A stretch of DNA of 64,000 bases. It comes from an uncultured Dongia sp. (GTDB lineage: Bacteria > Pseudomonadota > Alphaproteobacteria > Dongiales > Dongiaceae). The notes below the pieces were generated by a model. The model was not told where the DNA came from. It saw only the letters and a program-made list of their open reading frames with translations, and made no database searches. The translations under genes were made by a program, and so were the position numbers. The stretch lies in assembly GCF_936916975.1 (NCBI RefSeq), contig NZ_CAKZGO010000004.1:806001-870000 (forward strand), read 5' to 3'. Each line of letters begins with the position of its first letter. Within the stretch, counting starts at the first letter, position 1. This document shows, in pieces, positions 9,069 through 18,257 of the stretch.

Positions 9069-9902
9069 ATGACCCAGCGCACGACCCAACAGATCATCAC
9101 CGGGCAGGAAACGTCGGACGGCGCCGGCGTGCATATGAAGCGCCTGTTCCCGGTGCAGGGGATCATGCAGGTCGATCCCTTCCTGCTGTTCGACGAATTC
9201 GGCTCCGACGATCCCGGCACCTATATCGGCGGCTTTCCCGATCATCCGCATCGCGGCTTCGAGACCGTCACCTATATGCTGGCGGGCCTGATGCGGCATT
9301 TCGACAACAAGGGGAATAGCGGGTTGCTGGAGCCCGGCGGTGCGCAATGGATGACCGCGGGGCGCGGTCTTGTGCACTCGGAAATGCCGGAACAGACCGA
9401 CGGCCTCATGCGCGGCTTCCAGATCTGGATCAATCTGCCGGCGGCGGAAAAGATGGTGGCGCCGCGTTATCAGGACTACCGCCCGGACCAGATCCCGGCA
9501 AAGACGCTGGCCAATGGCACGACGCTGCGGGTCGTCGCCGGCTCGGCCGGCGGCATCGAGGGTCCGGTCAATGGCGTCTCGCGCCAGCCGCTGCTGGTCG
9601 ATGTCACCTTGCCTGCCGGCACGTCATGGCGGAACGCGGTGGACGCGGAGGCCACGGTGCTGGCTCATGTGTTCGAAGGCTCGGCGGCGATCGGCGGGCG
9701 TGACCTCGGGGTAACGCAGATGGCGGTGCTGGGCGATGGTGATGAGATCGAGATCACGGCTGGTCCCGACGGCGCGCGGGTGCTGATCCTGGCGGCTCGG
9801 CCGATCGGCGAGCCGGTGGCGCGCGCCGGCCCCTTCGTCATGAACACCAGGGCCGAGATCGAACAGGCCTTCGCCGATTACCAGGCCGGCCGCTTTGAGT
9901 GA
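9069..9902 (+). CDS. Pirin family protein (cupin)
   Basis: This 277-residue bicupin has the pirin hallmarks PDHPHRGFETVTYMLAG, then GALQWMTAGRG-like sequence (here GGAQWMTAGRGLVHSEMP). These carry the His and Glu ligands of the single metal. The family includes quercetinase-type dioxygenases and redox-responsive proteins, and the substrate here is unknown. The open frame extends upstream to 8964, but those 35 codons are unlike any pirin N-terminus, so I start at the ATG at 9069. The upstream 8805-9068 segment is noticeably AT-rich and probably carries divergent promoters for this gene and the chemoreceptor. Confidence 0.88.
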   Translation: MTQRTTQQIITGQETSDGAGVHMKRLFPVQGIMQVDPFLLFDEFGSDDPGTYIGGFPDHPHRGFETVTYMLAGLMRHFDNKGNSGLLEPGGAQWMTAGRGLVHSEMPEQTDGLMRGFQIWINLPAAEKMVAPRYQDYRPDQIPAKTLANGTTLRVVAGSAGGIEGPVNGVSRQPLLVDVTLPAGTSWRNAVDAEATVLAHVFEGSAAIGGRDLGVTQMAVLGDGDEIEITAGPDGARVLILAARPIGEPVARAGPFVMNTRAEIEQAFADYQAGRFE

Positions 9903-10026
9903 TGGGCCATTTCGGATGATGATCAAAGCGCATCGCGCCAGTGCATAATTGTCATCGCACGTTCTGTTCAGGCTGAACGCGCGGCACTAAGCTCAGGCCC
10001 ATCACAGTCGGATGGGATGACAGAGC

Positions 10027-11598
10027 ATGACCAGTGAAACCGAGAGCGGTGCCCGCGTTTCTGCGAGGCGCCGGCGGCCGGATGCCGATCATCCGCGGCG
10101 TGCGCGTGATGCCGGCCTGTCCCAGGGGAATTTCCCCGCCATCCTGCACCGCAGCCTGAAGCCCATTGAACCGTTGAACCCGGAGCAGCTCGAGGCCATC
10201 CACCAGGCCTCGCTCACCATCCTCCATGAGATCGGCATCGAGTTCATGGGGAAGAAGGCACGGGCGGCCTTCGCCAAGGCCGGCGCCAAGGTCGATGAAG
10301 GGACCGGGCTGGTGCGCATTCCAGCCGAGCTGGTAGCACAGGCGCTGAAGACGGCGCCCAAAAGCTTTCGCCTGACGCCGCGCAATCCGGCACGCATTGT
10401 CGAGCTGGGCGGCGATGCTCTAGCGTTCAGCCTGGTGGCCGGCCCGCCGATGGTCGAGGACCGCATCAACGGCCGGCGCGCCGGCAATCTGCCCGACTAT
10501 CAGCGCCTCATTCAATTGGCGCAGAGCTTCGACATCATCCATCTGCTCGGCAACCAGCCGACGGCGCCGCAGGAATTGCCGGCGGTGAGCCGCCATCTCG
10601 ATTGTTATCTCGCCAACCTCATTTATTCGGACAAGGTGTTCCATTGCACCGCGATCGGCGCGGAGCGGGCGCTCGACGGCATCGACATGATGGCGATCTC
10701 GCGCGGGCTCTCGCGCGAAGATCTCGCGGGCGACCCCTCCGTGATCACGATCATCTCGGTCAATTCACCGCGCCGTTTCGACGAGGCGATGAGCGACGGC
10801 TTGATGGCGATGAGCGAATGGGGCCAGGCCACGGTGATCACGCCGTTCACTTTGATGGGCGCGATGGCGCCGGTCTCTCTGGCAGCGGCCCTGGCGCAGC
10901 AGAACGCGGAAGCGCTGGCCGGCATCGTCTTGACCCAGCTCACGCGGCCGGGAGCACCCGTCGTCTATGGCGCCTTCACCTCCAATGTCGATCTGCGCTC
11001 CGGGGCGCCGGCTTTCGGCACGGCGGAGAATGCGCGCGCCACGTTGTGCGGCGGGCAGTTGGCGCGGCGCTATGGCTTGCCCTACCGCGCCAGCAATGCC
11101 AGCGCAAGCAACACGGTCGACGCGCAGGCGGCCTATGAATCGCAGATGTCGCTGTGGTCGTCGGTGATGGGTGGGGCGAACCTCGTCTATCACGGTGCCG
11201 GCTGGATGGAAGGCGGGCTTTGTGCCTCGTTCGAGAAGATCGTGCTCGATGTCGAGATGCTGCATCTGATGGCGACATTGGTGCAGCCCTTCACCGTCAA
11301 CGATGCCGAGCTGGGGCTTGATGCGCAGCGCGAGGTGCAGCCCGGCGGACATTTCTTCGGCGCGCAGCACACGCTGGCGCGTTATCAGACCGCGTTCCAC
11401 AAGCCGCTGCTGGCCGATTGGCGCAGCTTTCCCAATTGGTCGGAAGACGGTGCCAAGGATGCGACCGCGCGGGCGACGGCCGTGTGGCAACAGGCGTTGA
11501 ATGTCTACACGCAGCCGCCGATGGATGTGGCGGTGGTCGAAGCGCTGGAGGCGTTCGTGGCGCGGCGGAAGGAAGAGCGCAAGAGTGCTGGGGATTAG
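10027..11598 (+). CDS. Trimethylamine methyltransferase (MttB) family protein, non-pyrrolysine
   Basis: This 523-residue cytoplasmic protein has the MttB superfamily TIM-barrel sequence from about residue 45 (LNPEQLEAIHQASLTILHEIGIEF) to the C-terminus. The archaeal enzyme has an in-frame amber codon for pyrrolysine, but this gene has none. It therefore belongs to the non-Pyl branch, some of whose members are glycine betaine or proline betaine:corrinoid methyltransferases. I see no corrinoid protein or reductive-activation gene nearby, so the partner must be elsewhere or the activity differs. The first 45 residues are Arg-rich and poorly conserved-looking. A link to the choline-sulfatase at 22.4 kb through betaine metabolism is only a suggestion. 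Confidence 0.85.
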   Translation: MTSETESGARVSARRRRPDADHPRRARDAGLSQGNFPAILHRSLKPIEPLNPEQLEAIHQASLTILHEIGIEFMGKKARAAFAKAGAKVDEGTGLVRIPAELVAQALKTAPKSFRLTPRNPARIVELGGDALAFSLVAGPPMVEDRINGRRAGNLPDYQRLIQLAQSFDIIHLLGNQPTAPQELPAVSRHLDCYLANLIYSDKVFHCTAIGAERALDGIDMMAISRGLSREDLAGDPSVITIISVNSPRRFDEAMSDGLMAMSEWGQATVITPFTLMGAMAPVSLAAALAQQNAEALAGIVLTQLTRPGAPVVYGAFTSNVDLRSGAPAFGTAENARATLCGGQLARRYGLPYRASNASASNTVDAQAAYESQMSLWSSVMGGANLVYHGAGWMEGGLCASFEKIVLDVEMLHLMATLVQPFTVNDAELGLDAQREVQPGGHFFGAQHTLARYQTAFHKPLLADWRSFPNWSEDGAKDATARATAVWQQALNVYTQPPMDVAVVEALEAFVARRKEERKSAGD

Positions 11599-12189
11599 AT
11601 CTTTGGAGTCTGATTTGGATCTGTATTAATTTTTTTGTAGCGTCGGATATAGGATGTCTGCTCCACGCTGGTAACGATAAGCAGCGTTAAGACGAGGCCG
11701 ACACCGACAGGCGACAAAAGCATGCGAACAGGATCGGCGGTCGGCGCAAAGATGCCTCTTACGGACCTTCCGCCGTCAACGCCAAAACCAATTAGCAACG
11801 CGGCTGCCGAGGCAAGCGCACCAAAGATGATTACGGCGCGCTGCCGTTCGAGATTTCCAATCCAGCTTCTCGTCGGGCCGCCAAGACCACGTTGTGATGT
11901 AGAAGAGCAATGCGACCAGTGCCGATATGACGGTCGCGCTTAAGACGCGCGCATATCTCAAGGCCCTATCAGGCCCGAACAATTCGACGATCTGGGGTAA
12001 ATGGTAATGGAGGTTCGGTATCCATTGACCTATCCAGAGCAGCGTTTTTTCACTAGTCACCGCCCATGGCAGCCGGTGATTGATGCCGGGGTCAAGGGCA
12101 GCAACATCAACAATCCAGTAGCCAACCGCCAAGAGCACGTAGACGCCAAAGGTACGGTATAACGGTCGCTGCAACAGTCCGAACATCAC
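11595..12189 (-). pseudogene. Small four-helix membrane protein, apparently frameshifted
   Basis: One frame from the GTG/ATG at 12189/12186 gives two hydrophobic helices (FGVYVLLAVGYWIVDVAAL and VISALVALLFYITTWSW), then turns into Arg/Trp/Cys-rich sequence before stopping at 11776. A second frame is open from about 11900 through the same stretch. It continues with two more helices (VIIFGALASAAALLIGFGV and LLSPVGVGLVLTLLIV) to the TAA at 11595. Joining the frames near 11880-11900 makes a coherent protein of about 195 residues. Either a real frameshift or a sequencing error in this area explains it. I do not recognise the family. Its end overlaps the MttB gene tail by four bases, and base composition is lower in GC than the neighbours. 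Confidence 0.6.
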
Positions 12190-12296
12190 GCCGCCGAATT
12201 TCCTCGCTATTTATAGATGCTACTCTATCGCACGATGCGACTTGGCACAAAGCCTGCCGGATGGCTTGTTCGCGATATTGCCAACGCGATCTCATC

Positions 12297-12408
12297 CCCT
12301 CTCCCCTTGCGGGAGAGGGTAAGGGTGAGGGGTCGCTGGGTCGGACTCGCTGATACACCCCCTCCCCCGCTCGCTTTGCAAGCCCCCCACACCCGCCAGG
12401 GGAGAGGG
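12297..12408. repeat. Type A palindromic repeat, copy 3
   Basis: The left hairpin is CCCTCTCCC-CTTGC-GGGAGAGGG, followed by the G-rich arm. The right half is diverged in the middle (CTCGCTTTGCAAGCCCCCCA) but ends with the usual GGGGAGAGGG. The 329-base gap between the frameshifted membrane gene and dppA (12190-12518) holds this repeat and otherwise no gene that I can support. Confidence 0.8.
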
Positions 12409-12518
12409 TTCACATCATCGCCCTGCGGTCGTAAGTTCTCCCCAAATGCTTTCGCGCCGGCCTTCGGGCATCAATCTCCGCGACATTTCGCACACAGCCA
12501 TTCCTCCAGAGGATCGCC

Positions 12519-13322
12519 ATGAAGGTTTTTATCAGCAGTGATATCGAAGGCACCGCCGGCATCACGCATTGGGACGAGGCCGAGAAGAAGCATGACGCCT
12601 ATCCGGAATTTCGCGAGCTGATGACGGGCGAGGTGCTGGCGGCGATCGAGGGGGCGATCGAAGGCGGGGCGACCGAGATCCTCGTGAAGGACGCGCATGA
12701 TTCGGGGCGCAACATCATCACCGCCAATCTGCCGTCTTGCGTGCGCATCATCCGCGGCTGGAGCGGCACGCCGCTCAGCATGGTACAGGGGATCGACGAG
12801 GGCTTCGATGTGGCGGTGTTCACCGGCTATCATTCGCGCGCGGGGTCGGAGACCAATCCGCTGGCGCATACCATGAATCTGCGGGTGAGCGAATTGCGCC
12901 TCAACGGCGTGCCGGCTTCCGAATTCCACCTGCATGCGACGGCTGCCGCTTATTACAAGGTGCCGGCGGTGTTCATTTCCGGCGACAAGGGCATTTGCGA
13001 AGATGCACGGCGCCTTAATCCGAACATGGTCACGGTCCCGGTGCTGGAAGGGATCGGCCGATCGACCATTTCCATCGCACCTGCTGTTGCACGGGCGAAT
13101 ATCAAGGCCGGGGTGACCAAAGCGCTGGGGCTCGACCGCAAGACCTGCCTGCTGCCAATACCGGCAGAAACCGTGCTGGAGGTGGTGTTCAACAACCCGA
13201 CCGATGCCTACCGGGCCTCCTGGTATCCCGGCGCCAAGCATATAGGCCAGCGCACGGTGCAGTTCATCCACAGCGATTTCTTCGAGATCATGCGCGCGCA
13301 GAAGTTCATCCTGGGAATATGA
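12519..13322 (+). CDS. dppA: M55 family D-aminopeptidase DppA
   Basis: This zinc-dependent aminopeptidase, 267 residues, releases N-terminal D-amino acids. In Bacillus it acts on D-Ala peptides from cell-wall turnover. The N-terminus MKVFISSDIEGTAGI carries the metal-ligand Asp and Glu, followed by VKDAHDSGRN and YHSRAG with further expected His ligands. Length and motifs are normal for the family. SD-like AGAGGA precedes the ATG. It is separate from the peptide transporter at the start of the window, though a role in using imported peptides would fit. Confidence 0.92.
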   Translation: MKVFISSDIEGTAGITHWDEAEKKHDAYPEFRELMTGEVLAAIEGAIEGGATEILVKDAHDSGRNIITANLPSCVRIIRGWSGTPLSMVQGIDEGFDVAVFTGYHSRAGSETNPLAHTMNLRVSELRLNGVPASEFHLHATAAAYYKVPAVFISGDKGICEDARRLNPNMVTVPVLEGIGRSTISIAPAVARANIKAGVTKALGLDRKTCLLPIPAETVLEVVFNNPTDAYRASWYPGAKHIGQRTVQFIHSDFFEIMRAQKFILGI

Positions 13323-13386
13323 GCGGCCTGCGCCACCGCCGAGATACGTTAGCGATCTCGTAAGACATCCCAGATCAGAATGAGCC

Positions 13387-15561
13387 GTGAGAATCTCGCC
13401 GATGCGCGGGATCTGGCGGAGTGTCGTGGTGGCGCAGAAACCGATATCGCTTCTCTCGGTCATCCTGATCGGCGCCAGCTTCGGCGTGGCCATCGGCGTC
13501 GGCGCCGCCGCGGTGGCGCCCAATCGAGCCTATGCCGCGTTCTTCGACAATATGCATTGGACGATCGCGACGGTGGCCGCGGCCTGGATGGGCTGGCTCG
13601 GCTATTTCAGCCTGCAAGCATCGGGCGAGGCCGACGCGCGTGCGCGCCTGTGGTTCGCGCGTGGACTCACCGCCTATGCGATCGGGCAGGTGCTGTGGGA
13701 CATCCAGGTCGCCAGCGGTTGGAATCCGTTTCCGGCACCTTCCGATCTTTTTTACATGCTGATGGGCCCCTGCTGCGCGATCGGCTTCATCACCGCATTT
13801 GCGCAGCGTGCCGGGGCCGGCGAAGGCTGGGCCTTCGGCCTTGACGCGGCAGCGCTCTCGGTCGGCGTCCTCGCTGTCACGTTCAGCCTCTATCTGCAGA
13901 TCAACGCAGACGCCAATATCCTGCAGCTCGGCGTCCTGGTCACCTATCCGGTCAGTTTCCTTAGCCCGGTCTGTTGTGGGCTGGTGCTGGTGTTGATGAC
14001 GCGCCCGCGCGCAGCAGTGCCCTGGATCATGATGCTGGTCTCGCTAACGGCGATCGGCTTCATCTGGATGCTGTGGAATGCATTGGTGCTGGACAACGCC
14101 ATCGGCTCCGGCAAGGGCATGAACGCGATGTTCTCTGCAGCCAGCCTGCTCTGCGGCTACGCGGCCGCGAATTGGCGCCTGCAGCCATCGGCCAGCCTGA
14201 CATATGCACGCCTTGCCGCGACCAGCCGCTATCTGCTGCCGATGGTGCTCGTGCTGCTGGCCTGTACGGCCATCATCCTGATCACGGCATTCCCGAATGT
14301 GCCGCGGGCCTTGCAATTCACGGTCGATGGGGCATCCATCCTGGTGGTGGCCCTCGCGGTCATCCGGCAGAGCTTCCTGCTCAAGGAACGCGATCTGCTG
14401 CTGCGCGCAGAAAGCAAGGCGCGCCAAGTCGAACGGCGCATGCGCATTTTCTTCGAGGCAACCAACGATCCGATCTTCGTCTGCCGGGTCGAGCGGGGCC
14501 GGTTCGTCTATGAGGAGCTGAACGCGGCAGCACTCGCAATCATTGGCAAGCAACCCGGCGAGTTCCAGGAAATGACCCCCCACGACGTCATGCCGGCCGA
14601 TCTTGCCGACAAGGTCTGCGGCCTCTACCGTCAATGCGTCGCCAGTGGCGAGCCGATGCGTTACGAATATGCCTTCGACAGTCCGACCGGTGTGCATTGG
14701 TTCGACACGCGCCTGCTGCCGGTGCGCGATGCCAAGGGCCGCATCACGCATCTCCATGGCATTTCGCGCAGCGTCACCGATTTGAAGCAGCAGACCGGCA
14801 CGCTGGAACAGTTGGCCAAGGATCTTGACCGGGCGCGACGCGACGCGGAATCCGCCAACCGCGCCAAATCGATGTTCCTGGCCAAGATGAGCCATGAGCT
14901 GCGCACGCCCTTGAATGCCATTCTGGGCTTCACCGAAGTGATGGACCGGCAGGTCTTCGGACCAGTCGGCTCCGAGCGCTATGCCGGCTATCTCAAGGAC
15001 ATTCACAGCAGTGGGCATATGCTGTTGCTGCTGGTCAATGACGTGCTCGACCTCTCCAAGCTGGAGGCCGGGCAATATCAGCTGCGCGAGGAAAGTGTCG
15101 ATCTGGGCGAGATCGCCGCCGAAACCTGCGCCATGCTGGAGCAACAAGCGCAATCGAAGGGCATCAAGCTCAGCAATATCCGACGGCCGCTGCCCCGCGT
15201 GATGGCGGACCGGCGCGCCATCAGCCAGATCCTGGTGAATTTGGTCGCCAATGGCCTCAAATTCACGCCCAGCGACGGCAGCGTCGATATCATCATCGAT
15301 CGCGGTGTCGACGGGTCGCCGCAGCTAGTTGTGCGCGACACCGGCATGGGCATCCCGCAGCATGAGATCGACGCCGTGCGCCAGGCCTTCGTGCAAGGAT
15401 CGGGCGCCACACGCTCGGCCGAGGCCGGGACGGGGCTTGGCCTCACCATCGTCTGCTCGATGGCGGAACTGCATGGCGGTGCGGTCACCATCGACAGCGA
15501 AATCGGCAAGGGCACGACGGTGACGGTACGCCTGCCCGCCAGCAGAATGCTGGCAGCTTAA
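13387..15561 (+). CDS. Membrane PAS sensor histidine kinase
   Basis: The 724-residue protein has about eight hydrophobic helices in the first 340 residues, with no periplasmic domain large enough to sense a ligand. A PAS domain follows near residues 350-460, then a coiled linker. A HisKA domain has the phospho-accepting His near residue 503 (MSHELRTPLNAILGFTEVM). The HATPase domain has the N box (NLVANGLKFTPSDG), G1 (DTGMGIP) and G2 (GTGLGLTIV). No receiver or output regulator is adjacent, so it is an orphan kinase. The start is uncertain: the GTG at 13387, the ATG at 13402 or a GTG near 13429 are all possible. The stop lies inside a 28-base tandem duplication. Confidence 0.88.
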   Translation: MRISPMRGIWRSVVVAQKPISLLSVILIGASFGVAIGVGAAAVAPNRAYAAFFDNMHWTIATVAAAWMGWLGYFSLQASGEADARARLWFARGLTAYAIGQVLWDIQVASGWNPFPAPSDLFYMLMGPCCAIGFITAFAQRAGAGEGWAFGLDAAALSVGVLAVTFSLYLQINADANILQLGVLVTYPVSFLSPVCCGLVLVLMTRPRAAVPWIMMLVSLTAIGFIWMLWNALVLDNAIGSGKGMNAMFSAASLLCGYAAANWRLQPSASLTYARLAATSRYLLPMVLVLLACTAIILITAFPNVPRALQFTVDGASILVVALAVIRQSFLLKERDLLLRAESKARQVERRMRIFFEATNDPIFVCRVERGRFVYEELNAAALAIIGKQPGEFQEMTPHDVMPADLADKVCGLYRQCVASGEPMRYEYAFDSPTGVHWFDTRLLPVRDAKGRITHLHGISRSVTDLKQQTGTLEQLAKDLDRARRDAESANRAKSMFLAKMSHELRTPLNAILGFTEVMDRQVFGPVGSERYAGYLKDIHSSGHMLLLLVNDVLDLSKLEAGQYQLREESVDLGEIAAETCAMLEQQAQSKGIKLSNIRRPLPRVMADRRAISQILVNLVANGLKFTPSDGSVDIIIDRGVDGSPQLVVRDTGMGIPQHEIDAVRQAFVQGSGATRSAEAGTGLGLTIVCSMAELHGGAVTIDSEIGKGTTVTVRLPASRMLAA

Positions 15562-15593
15562 GTCGGCCAGCAGAATGCTGGCGGCTTAAGTCG
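15538..15593 (+). repeat. Tandem duplication of 28 bases across a stop codon
   Basis: Bases 15538-15565 and 15566-15593 are head-to-tail copies differing at one position. Each contains the dyad GCCAGCAGAATGCTGGC and the end AGCTTAAG or GGCTTAAG. The first copy supplies the last codons and TAA stop of the histidine kinase. The second copy directly abuts the stop of the convergent regulator gene, so it may also act as a bidirectional hairpin. Confidence 0.9.
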
Positions 15594-17195
15594 TCACGCC
15601 GGCAGTCCTGCCTTGCCGAGACCTTCTGCGAGTGTCGCGCGGTCTTCCAGTCGTTTGAGCGGGAGCCAATCCTTGAGATTGGAGATTCGCAGCGCGGGAT
15701 CGAGCCTTCGTAAGCGTTGCATCGCCTGCTGTGCTTCGTCCATCTGGTCGGCCAGCGCATGACTGGCCGCGATGACGACGGACGTCAGGAGAAAACTCGG
15801 CAAGCGGCTGAAGGCCTTTCCCGCCCAGGATGATGCGTCGTCGAAACGCCGGGCCAACAGATGCGCCAGCGCGGTGCCGGCTTCCATGCGCACCATCTCC
15901 GGATCGAGCGGGCTCAAGCGCATGGCACGCGAAAAATACTCGATCGCCGCATCCTGCTGGCCGCGCGCCACGCGCTGGTAGCCGCCGAGATACCAGGCCG
16001 CCGACAAGTTCGGGTTGAGCACCAGCGCCCGGTCGAGGAGTGCCATGCAGCTGTCGAGATCGCCGCCGAAATGGCCGAGCGCATGGCCGCCGCGCGTCAG
16101 CGCCACCGCATCATCCTGGCCCAGCTCCACCGCGCGGCGGGCGAGCCTCGCACCCTCCGTCATCTCCGCCGTGCGATCGGTCATCCAGCCGTTGATCTTG
16201 CGCCAGAAATGGCACCAGGCCGCCATGCCATAGGCTGAGGCGTAATCGGGGTCATGCCGGATCGCCTCGTAAAACAGCGGCAGCGCTTCGTCGATGGCGT
16301 CCCGTGTGCCGCGATGGAAATGCGCCATGCCGCGGAGATAGAAATCATAGCCGTCGAGATTCTCGGTGGGCTTGCGCTTGGCGCGGTCTATCTCGGCGCG
16401 CTCAAGCTCTGGCGAAATCGCGCCGACGACGCTGGTGGTGATCTGGTCCTGCAGATCGAAGATGTCGTCGAGGGTCCCCTCGAACCGGTCTGCCCAGATA
16501 TGGGCACCGGTCGTCGCATCGATCAGCTGGCCGGTGATGCGGATCCGGTTCGACGCCTTGCGCACACTGCCTTCCAGAATGTAGCGCACGCCCAATTCGC
16601 GGCCGACCTGCTTCACGTCGACGACGCGGCCCTTATAGGTGAAGCTCGAATTGCGTGCGACGACGAACAGCCAGCGCATGCGCGACAAGGCCGCGGTGAT
16701 GTCTTCCACGACGCCATCGGCGAAGTATTCCTGCTCCGGATCGCCGCTCAGATTGTGGAACGGCAAGGCGGCGATGGATGGTTTGTCGGGCAGCACCAGC
16801 GCAGGGGCTGCGTCGGTCGCATCTGACGGCTCAGCCCGGGGACCCGATGAGGTCTCTTCCCGCACCTCGCCCACGAAGCGGAGACCCTTGCGGGCCACCG
16901 TGCGGATCAGGCGCTGCTCCGCGCCGGTATCGCCGATCGCCTTGCGCACGGCGTTGATATGGCTGGTGAGGGTCGATTCGGAGACGATCCTCCCCTCCCA
17001 CACCGCTTCGAAGAGATCGTCCTTGCTGGCGACGTGGTCGCGGTTACGCAGCAGATAGAGCAGCAGGTCGAAGACCTGGGGTCCGATACTGATCACCTCG
17101 GATCCACGGGTGAGTTCCCGCCGATCCGGATCGAGCAGATAGTTTTCGAAAGCGAATGGCAATTCGACGCTCCATGACCCAGCGGTGGCGCGCAA
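15594..17195 (-). CDS. CadC-like winged-helix regulator with FlgO/TolB-like and TPR domains
   Basis: The 533-residue protein has an N-terminal OmpR/CadC-type winged helix (about residues 10-105, ending LIRTVARKGLRFVGEV). A FlgO/TolB-like domain (SIAALPFHNLSGDPEQEYFADGVVEDITAALSR) follows, then a TPR solenoid to the end. This architecture is common in alphaproteobacteria and is often annotated as an adenylate-cyclase-like regulator, although no cyclase domain is present. There is no membrane helix, unlike CadC, so it is probably cytoplasmic. The start is weak: both candidate starts, at 17195 and 17162, are TTG, and the second has a TGGAG upstream and matches family N-termini better. Target genes unknown. 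Confidence 0.82.
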   Translation of the reverse strand: MRATAGSWSVELPFAFENYLLDPDRRELTRGSEVISIGPQVFDLLLYLLRNRDHVASKDDLFEAVWEGRIVSESTLTSHINAVRKAIGDTGAEQRLIRTVARKGLRFVGEVREETSSGPRAEPSDATDAAPALVLPDKPSIAALPFHNLSGDPEQEYFADGVVEDITAALSRMRWLFVVARNSSFTYKGRVVDVKQVGRELGVRYILEGSVRKASNRIRITGQLIDATTGAHIWADRFEGTLDDIFDLQDQITTSVVGAISPELERAEIDRAKRKPTENLDGYDFYLRGMAHFHRGTRDAIDEALPLFYEAIRHDPDYASAYGMAAWCHFWRKINGWMTDRTAEMTEGARLARRAVELGQDDAVALTRGGHALGHFGGDLDSCMALLDRALVLNPNLSAAWYLGGYQRVARGQQDAAIEYFSRAMRLSPLDPEMVRMEAGTALAHLLARRFDDASSWAGKAFSRLPSFLLTSVVIAASHALADQMDEAQQAMQRLRRLDPALRISNLKDWLPLKRLEDRATLAEGLGKAGLPA

Positions 17196-17444
17196 CCCCG
17201 ATGGCCGGCCTTTATTGATCTAAGATATTACAAACGCAGATTTTTTATATGAACGGGCCGCTGCGAGGCCTGCCGGCACCGGGATATTACCGGGACGGAA
17301 GATCTTTTTGGACAAATATTGAAGGCAAATCCAAGAACGCCTGAAGGCCGCCGCAAAGTCTTGGGCAGCGGCTGCAGGCATCCTCCCTACATCGGCGCGC
17401 CAATCAACCCAGGGGTCGCGCCGAATATCGAACGGGAGGTTTCC

Positions 17445-18218
17445 ATGCTTGAGAACCAGTCGCCCAAGAAAATCGTCGTCCTCGGTGGCACCGGCCTCAT
17501 CGGCAGCAAGGTTGTCGCCAAGCTGCAGGCGCTCGGCCATGACGTCGTCGCGGCATCACCCAGCTCCGGCGTCAACGCCGTCACCGGCGAAGGCCTGGAC
17601 GCGGTCCTGGCCGGCGCCAACATCGTCATCGACGTGGTGAACTCGCCCTCCTTCGAGGAGAAGGCGGTCCTGGAATTCTTCGAGAAATCGAGCCGCAATC
17701 TGATGGCCGCCGAAGCGAAAGCCGGTATCGGCCATCATGTGGCGCTGTCGGTGGTCGGCACCGACCGGCTGGCGGATAACGGCTATTTCCGCGCCAAGCT
17801 CGCCCAGGAAAAACTGATCAAGGCCGCGAAGACCCCCTACACGATCCTGCGCGCCACACAGTTCTTCGAATTCGTCGGTGGCATCGCCGAGACCGCCGCC
17901 GACGGGGAAACGATCCGCCTGTCGCCGGCTTTGTTCCAGCCGATGGCCTCGGATGATGTCGCTGCAGCCTTGGTCGAGGTGGCGTTGGCGGCGCCGGTGA
18001 ACGGCATGGTCGAGGTCGGTGGGCCCGAGAAGATCGCGCTCGACGACTGCGCCCGGCGTTTCCTCAGTGCCAAGAAGGATTCGCGCAAGGTGATCGCCGA
18101 CGTGCATGCGCGCTATTTCGGTTCGGTGCTGAACGATCAATCGCTGACGCCGGCCAATGGCGCCCGCACGGGCAAGACGCGGTTTGCCGATTGGCTCAGC
18201 CGTTCCGTCCACGCCTGA
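17445..18218 (+). CDS. NmrA-like/atypical SDR NAD(P)-binding protein
   Basis: The 257-residue Rossmann-fold protein begins with the dinucleotide-binding motif VVLGGTGLIGSKVV near residue 10. It lacks the classical SDR YxxxK active site and instead resembles the NmrA/TMR atypical SDR group (YTILRATQFFEFVGGIAE). Such proteins are redox sensors or isoflavone-reductase-like enzymes. The ATG at 17445 follows GGGAGGTTTCC. The open frame extends 42 codons upstream, but the strong ribosome-binding site sets this start. The next gene begins 39 bases after the stop with its own SD, so the two are probably co-transcribed. Confidence 0.87.
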   Translation: MLENQSPKKIVVLGGTGLIGSKVVAKLQALGHDVVAASPSSGVNAVTGEGLDAVLAGANIVIDVVNSPSFEEKAVLEFFEKSSRNLMAAEAKAGIGHHVALSVVGTDRLADNGYFRAKLAQEKLIKAAKTPYTILRATQFFEFVGGIAETAADGETIRLSPALFQPMASDDVAAALVEVALAAPVNGMVEVGGPEKIALDDCARRFLSAKKDSRKVIADVHARYFGSVLNDQSLTPANGARTGKTRFADWLSRSVHA

Positions 18219-18257
18219 TACGACGCAACCATTTCATCGCAATAAGGGAGAACATAG

